NCBI RefSeq assembly: GCF_002575655.3
Contig: NC_053037.3
Span: 446,865,793-446,929,792 of the forward strand
Origin: Aegilops tauschii subsp. strangulata
Taxonomy: Eukaryota; Streptophyta; Magnoliopsida; Poales; Poaceae
DNA length: 64,000 nucleotides
Reading direction: 5' to 3'
Shown in pieces: positions 58,258 through 64,000 of this stretch. The position numbers and the translations under genes are program-made. Under the pieces are notes generated by a model. It was not told the origin of the DNA. It searched no databases and saw nothing but the letters and a program-made list of their open reading frames with translations. Numbering within the stretch: the first letter of the stretch is position 1; the number at the start of each line of letters is the position of its first letter.

Positions 58258-59850
58258 ACGACTGCTACATCTTGAGCACTGCGTTGGTTTTCCCTTGAAG
58301 AGGAAAGGGTGATGCAGCAAAGTAGCGTAAGTATTTCCCTCAGTTTTTGAGAACCAAGGTATCAATCCAGTAGGAGGCCACGCACGAGTCCCTCGCACCT
58401 ACACAAACAAATAAATCCTCGCAACCAATGCGATAAGGGGTTGTCAATCCCTACACGGTCACTTACGAGAGTGAGCTCTGATAGATATGATAATATAATA
58501 TTTTTGGTATTTGTATGTAGAGATGCAAAGTAAAGAAAGTAAAATAAAAACGGCGCCAGAAATAGCTTGTTGTTGGGAGATTAATATGATGGAAAATAGA
58601 CCCGGGGGCCATAGGTTTCATTAGTGGCTTCTCTCAAGAGCATAAGTATTTACGGTGGGTGAACAAATTACTGTTGAGCAATTGACAGAACTGAGCATAG
58701 TTATGAGAATATCTAGGTATGATCATGTATATAGGCATCACGTTCGAGACAAGTAGACCGACTCCTGCATGCATCTACTACTATTACTCCACACATCGAC
58801 CGCTATCCAGCATGCATCTAGAGTATTAAGTTCATAAGAACAGAGTAATGCTTTAAGCAAGATGACATGATGTAGAGGGATAAACTCATGCAATATGATA
58901 TAAAACCCATCTTGTTATCCTCGATGGCAACAATACAATACGTGCCTTGCTGCCCCTACTGTCACTGGGAAAGGACACCGCAAGACTGAACCCAAAGCTA
59001 AGCACTTCTCCCATTGCAAGAAAGATCAATCTAGTAGGCCAAACCAAACTGATAATTTGAAGAGACTTGCAAAGATAACCAATCATACATAAAAGAATTC
59101 AGAGAAGATTCAAATATTGTTCATAGATAAACTTGATCATAAACCCACAATTCATCGGTCTCAACAAACACACCGCAAAAGAAGATTACATCGAATAGAT
59201 CTCCACAAGAGAGGGGGAGAACATTGTATTGAGATCCAAAAAGAGAGAAGAAGCCATCTAGCTAATAACTATGGACCCGAAGGTCTGAGGTAAACTACTC
59301 ACACATCATCGGAGAGGCTATGGTGTTGATGTAGAAGCCCTCCATGATCGATGCCCCCTCCGGCGGAGCTCCGGAACAGGCCCCAAGATGGGATCTCACG
59401 GGTACAGAAGGTTGCCGCGGTGGAATTAGGTTTTTGGCTCCGTATCTGGTAGTTTGGGGGTACGTAGGTATATATAGGAGGAAGGAGTACGTCGGTGGAG
59501 CAACAGGGGGCCCACGAGAGTGGAGGGCGCGCCCAGGGGGTAGGCGCGCCCCCCTACCTCGTGCCCTCCTGGTTGATGCCTTGACGTAGGGTCCAAGTCC
59601 TCTGGATCATGTTCGTTCCGAAAATCACGTTCCCGAAGGTTTCATTCCGTTTGGACTCCGTTCGATATTCTTTTTCTGCGAAGCTCTGAAATAGGCAAAA
59701 AACAGCAATTCTGGGCTGGGCCTCCGGTAAATAGGTTAGTCCCAAAAATAATATAAAAGTGTATAATAAAGCCCAATAATGTCCAAAACAGAATATAATA
59801 TAGCATGGAGCAATCAAAAATTATAGATTCGTTGGAGACGTATCAACGAC
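58258..59850 (-). mobile_element. Solo gypsy LTR with perfect TSD ACGAC
   Basis: On the minus strand a complete 1,583-bp LTR runs TGATACGTCTCCAACG (59845) to TGCTCAAGATGTAGCA (58263). ACGAC flanks both ends (58258-58262 and 59846-59850). No internal region is present, so it arose by recombination between two LTRs of a full element. It contains the GC palindromic core (59511-59562), a TATATATACC box (59470-59480, minus) and the typical leader. It is the same LTR group as the truncated copy at 1980-2542. Confidence 0.93.
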
Positions 59851-60162
59851 AGCCAGGAGTAGTTTAGGAGGATCCCAGGCAGGAGGCCTGCGCCTCTTTC
59901 GATCTGTATCCCAGTTTGTGCTAGCCATCTTATGGCAACTCGTTTACTTATGTCTGTACTCAGATATTGTTGCTTCCGCTGACTCGTCTATGATCGAGCA
60001 CTTGTATTCGAGCCCTCGAGGCCCCTGGCTTGTATTATGATGCTTGTATGACTTATTTATGTTTTAGAGTTGTGTTGTGATATCCTCCCGTGAGTCCCTG
60101 ATCTTGATCATACACGTTTGCGTGCATGATTAGTGTACTATTGAATCGGGGGCGTCACAAGT

Positions 60163-60174
60163 TGGTATCAGAGC
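60163..60174 (+). other. Primer-binding site of the second long-LTR element
   Basis: TGGTATCAGAGC lies three bases after the LTR end and matches the initiator Met tRNA site, as in the LARD-like element at 28320. Confidence 0.9.
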
Positions 60175-63100
60175 CGACTGCCTGCAGGAATCCCCCTTTC
60201 CAACTCCTTGGCCGAAGTTGAGTCTAGTCATTGCTAAACTTTTACTAACATGGCTGTGTGGCTTACGGGCCCACGTCGCCATTGGGTGGTATTAGGATCT
60301 TTTTACTCCTCGTCTATACTCTGGGACTCTTATCTCTCTTCTACTCGGGTTAAATGGTTTTACTAACTCTAACTCTAGGTTCTCGTAACTACTTCCTTCC
60401 GGAGAGCCACTCGATACAGGTGATCGCTTGATGCACTAGAAGATTCCAAAGTTACTCTCCGATGTTCCCTCGATACTTGTGCCATTGCTTTTGCAATTCC
60501 TTTCCATCGATAAACCCCAATGGATAAACAAGTACACTTGCCATTCATACAATCATTCCCCGTTGATCTTGTTATTACAAGATACCCCGAAATTCTCTCT
60601 AATATTCCGAGAATACCTTGTGCCTACTGCCTTGTAGTTCTTTGCCACATGAATACCCCTATGGATAATTCCTCGCACTTACCGAGTATCCGCTCATCCC
60701 CAGTTGTTCAGGTGTTTTACAAAAGTCTTCGAAATACTATTCGATCCTCCAAAAATCCTTAGCAGCTTATTGCTCTGCAATTACTTGTCTTCTTGCATTA
60801 TGGATGCTTTTCTATATGGCTGGCAATATTCATTAGTCTCCTTTGACACCGTCATTTTGATCCTATTGATTCAACATGAGTGCGAAGGCACGCAATCATT
60901 GGTTGATCCTTTTAAATTATCTTTCCAGCTCAGATGTCATTTTGAACATGAGCTGGTTATCGACCCATCAAATTGCCATCTATTGTACCCCTAAGTCTAT
61001 TCAACTTATACATTCTTAATCAGACCGTTGGTTTCCGATCCCTTGATTTGGAAATGATAATTCCTTTGCATTTGATCTTTGAATTAGTCAGTTGTTTCTA
61101 TAATCCGATGCCCTTTCGTTCCTTCTTCCTCTGATAGAGTACCGATACTCACAACAGCTCCGTTGTAGACCACTAACCCCTTGTTGGATTATTATCCGAC
61201 TGTGGCCTGCATTTTCAATAACCTTGTGAGCCTTTCCATGGGTATATAATGCCTTTGGTAAGTTGTATCCTCTGCTTTGATAACCATACTCTACTTTTGA
61301 GCTTGTATTATTTACTCCGAAGTTTGTGGTATATATTCCTAAGATGCCCCGATGGGTTGAACCAACACCTTCCCTAATCTCTGTGAACCCGAAAGATTTC
61401 ACGGGTCATACTTATCTGGTATTGCGCCAGGTAGAACTTTCAACAAGTAATGTCATTTTTGAAACACGAGAGGTGAATGGAAGGTTATACATTGAGGAAG
61501 TGGGAGTCGACCTTGAACCTTTGTGTTCATGCCCACGGACACGATGTGGAACTTATCATGAAAGCTTCTTGCAAGAATATTTAATCATTCGAATAATTCT
61601 TCCGGTGTAGTAAATTGGATCCCTTGCATTTATGGTTTCGACCATGCTAACATTATTCAATACCTCTAAAAGGAAACCATTCCATTGCCTCGTCTATTAT
61701 GACAAGATTAAAGTATCTGCTTTTGCAAGTCAACACTCCAGTTCAATTTCTATTTTGATCTGCCTTCGAGTATTACCCTCTGGTATCTCGAGGATACCAC
61801 GGAACTACATAACTTCTTATGAGTTCTTCATCAACTAATATTCTTGTCAATTCCTTTTTTCCAATGGATTCTGAATTGATAGAACCCCTCAAGGACACCG
61901 ACAACTAAATCGAGTCCGCTCTACGATTCAACAATTCTTAGCAATCTTCTTTGCTTATGAGTTTGTACCCGATCACGTCATTCCTAGCCTGATTGGCTAT
62001 ATCATTATCGTGCTGATTTTATCTGTGCTACCTGGTCCTTATTCCCGAGCATAATTTTTGACGATGAGCTAAGCTTATGTCGATCTTCCTCATCATATCA
62101 TTTCGCCTTGAACAGCGAGCTTGGTTTCGAGTTTGTGTCGTACCTTGGTTCCAATAACCTTTTGCTTCACCATTCCTTTGACCTGATGTCATCGCCGATC
62201 GATTACATCTTGAAATCTCTCGACTAATGTGTTGAGATCATCATCACCATTCTGAGTTCTTCCAGGATATCAATTGAAATTATGTTGAGAAAGACCATCC
62301 TTGCCCTCGATGATTAGTGTTATCATCGACCACTCTACTGCCTTCCCTCCAACACAAACTTGTTTGTGTTTTGTGTTATACCTTGAGTTCCTTGCTATCC
62401 AGCAATTGCTCTTCTTTACCATGGAGTATTACCATCTTTTATGTCAAGAATGTCATGAGGATTACTCCACCTCTTAAGAATTCTTGGTATAGTGATACTT
62501 CTCACCATCACCATTCTTTCTTGGTTCCCGTGTTGATTCCAACAAGTGAACGGTGTTGTTTGGATTCTTCCCTTCTAGCAACCCTATTGCTTTGAAGTTA
62601 ATGGTCGACATTTCATTCTTAGACCATTGGTTATCGAATCACCATTATAACATCGGTCATGCTACCTAAGCCCATATTTCGGGTGCACCTTTCAACCAAG
62701 GTTTAAATTGGGTATGTTTTCCTTGAGCATATCCCCTTATATCATTTGATCTGAAAAATGTTATCTCTTTGTTCACATGATTGTGGAAATCCATCTTTTT
62801 TTGGATACCTCGTTGCATTATCGCTGAGTCCATCAGCCACCTCCTCATCCTCTCCTTGGCTTAATGATGAACCCTTGTTCGGACTCGCTTCCATAGTTCA
62901 TTTCCCGAGAATGATATAATGTCATCTCGTCAATTGTGTTGCACCTCTTCTTCTCAGGCATCCTGAGTCTGAGATATCCTAACACCAATGAGATATGAAT
63001 CCCGGTCAGATATGATGGTTGGGACGCATTTTCCAAGAGTTATAACGTTGGTCTTTATATGACCCGGTAAGGTGATGTCATGCCTAGCACACCTGGCTGG

Positions 63101-64000
63101 AGGGCCTATTGTTATAGTTCTTCCTTTTAGCAATGTTAACCATTCTTCCATGAGGAAATTGAAAGACTTATTCTATAAGTTGTTCCTGATGAATCCATTG
63201 AGTATCCAAAGTCCGACCTTTGCTTGAAGACCATATCAATGCTATCTCAAAGCATGTCTATGGTACTCCGATTTTCAACAAGAACATTTGAAGCCCAATG
63301 CTAAATGTATCTTGCTTAATTATCCAAACACCGTTGTATGGGCAATGTCATGAAATTTCTCTCCCCTTACCTAAAGGGTTTTCTACATTATCTCCTGTCG
63401 TGGATATCTTGCTCTGCTTGTCCTTGGGAAGGATATACCCCTGGTACATGTGTCAAACACATTTTTCTTTCCATTGTTCTGTTTGATCTGATGATCACAT
63501 TTTCCTTTCCATTGTTTGGTTTAACCTTCTTGTGATCTGTATGATCTAAGCAGTAATATTCTCCTGCTTATGTAAACACCTCGGTATACAATTCTGTCAG
63601 CAAGACCCTGTTACTATTGTTGATGACATTCCGGTAACCACCGATGGACGAGAACTTTGCCTATTGGTCCGCCTCGTTCAACGAGCAGGAAAATGGTTCT
63701 CTTCGTCCCTCGCCCTTGGTATCGATGTTGTTGCCGACATAACTAACAGGCTACCCTCTGACATGCCTTGCTATCGTGACCGTGCAAGATGTCAGGCCCC
63801 TTCCTACTTTTAACCCAGATGGTGGGCCCATAACCCACGGTTCCACAGGATCGAAACTTGACTCTCCTGCACCCCCTGTTCCCAAGGTTCTTCCTCGCGT
63901 GTGGCCTCGTATGTAATTCACGAGCCACCTTTCGAGAGATCATCAATTCTGGTATCAGACACAGTACTTATTCCCGTTGATTTGAACCCCTTTCACGCCC
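60175..64000 (+). mobile_element. Apparently non-coding internal region of the second long-LTR element (continues past the window)
   Basis: About 3.8 kb of T-rich sequence has no frame over about 104 codons and no recognisable gag or pol motif. It reads like a heavily degenerate or LARD-type core. The 3' LTR is not in the window, so the status as a LARD is inferred from PBS, LTR length and lack of coding. Confidence 0.6.

Larger units (their letters stand above)
54506..60159 (+). mobile_element. 5' LTR of a second long-LTR retrotransposon (about 4.1 kb without its insertion)
   Basis: It starts TGACGCCCGGATAATTAAGC at 54506 (or two bases earlier if the usual TG is mutated) and ends GGGGGCGTCACA at 60159, just before a PBS. 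The first part is AT-rich, followed by a GC-rich Pro/Arg/Ala-coding-like island (54980-56150), a TTAATTAA-rich stretch (56190-56310) and mixed sequence. A solo LTR (58263-59845) interrupts it. The architecture is the same as that of the LARD-like element at 24667-36123 but the sequence is different. The long frame 54995-56170 is composition-driven. Confidence 0.8.

Overview
The window looks like nuclear DNA from a Triticeae grass (wheat, Aegilops, rye or barley). This rests on nested LTR retrotransposons of recognisable Triticeae type (BARE/WIS/Angela-like copia, Athila-like gypsy, very-long-LTR non-coding elements), a Triticeae-type CACTA transposon, MITEs, and one GC-rich single-exon grass gene. 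Species and subgenome cannot be told from sequence alone. Family names were recalled without a database and should be read as 'group' assignments.

Layout. 1-2.5 kb: end of a minus-strand copia element inserted in a minus-strand gypsy LTR. 3.5-4.7 kb: decayed LINE 3' part. 5.0-7.4 kb: the only convincing host gene, an intact EID1-like F-box protein (EDL3-like, CDS 6188-7093) with a TATA box, a leader uORF and a cluster of ACGT (ABRE/G-box) elements far upstream. 7.4-19.2 kb: low-copy and degenerate DNA with gene debris: exon-like blocks, a hAT-type MITE with perfect 8-bp TSD, a haspin-like kinase exon fragment, an oppositely oriented ARF exon, GC-rich repeats and a Stowaway-like MITE.

19.2-38.1 kb: a LINE 3' end split by an 18.5-kb CACTA element (19570-38089, TSD AAT). 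The CACTA element carries a 44-bp subterminal repeat, a two-exon B3-like gene, a 504-bp tandem array (about 5.6 copies) and a decapeptide-repeat/coiled-coil reading frame with one in-frame TAG. It was split by an 11.5-kb long-LTR, apparently non-coding LARD-like retrotransposon (24667-36123, TSD GCGTG).

38.6-54.5 kb: a short putative LTR with PBS, then the 3' LTR and internal 3' part of a minus-strand gypsy element. Into this a full Athila-like element (39459-49706, TSD GGCCT) inserted. Its gag-pol frame is nearly continuous but broken by a few stops and one frameshift, and it has an additional post-pol coiled-coil ORF. 54.5-64 kb: another very-long-LTR element whose 5' LTR is interrupted by a perfect solo LTR (58263-59845, TSD ACGAC); its PBS and apparently non-coding internal region run off the window end.

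Functional reading: one probable light/ABA-signalling F-box gene sits in a thin island between transposon nests. The rest documents sequential insertion, solo-LTR formation, small deletions and apparent capture of host gene exons. I saw no tRNA, rRNA or CRISPR features.
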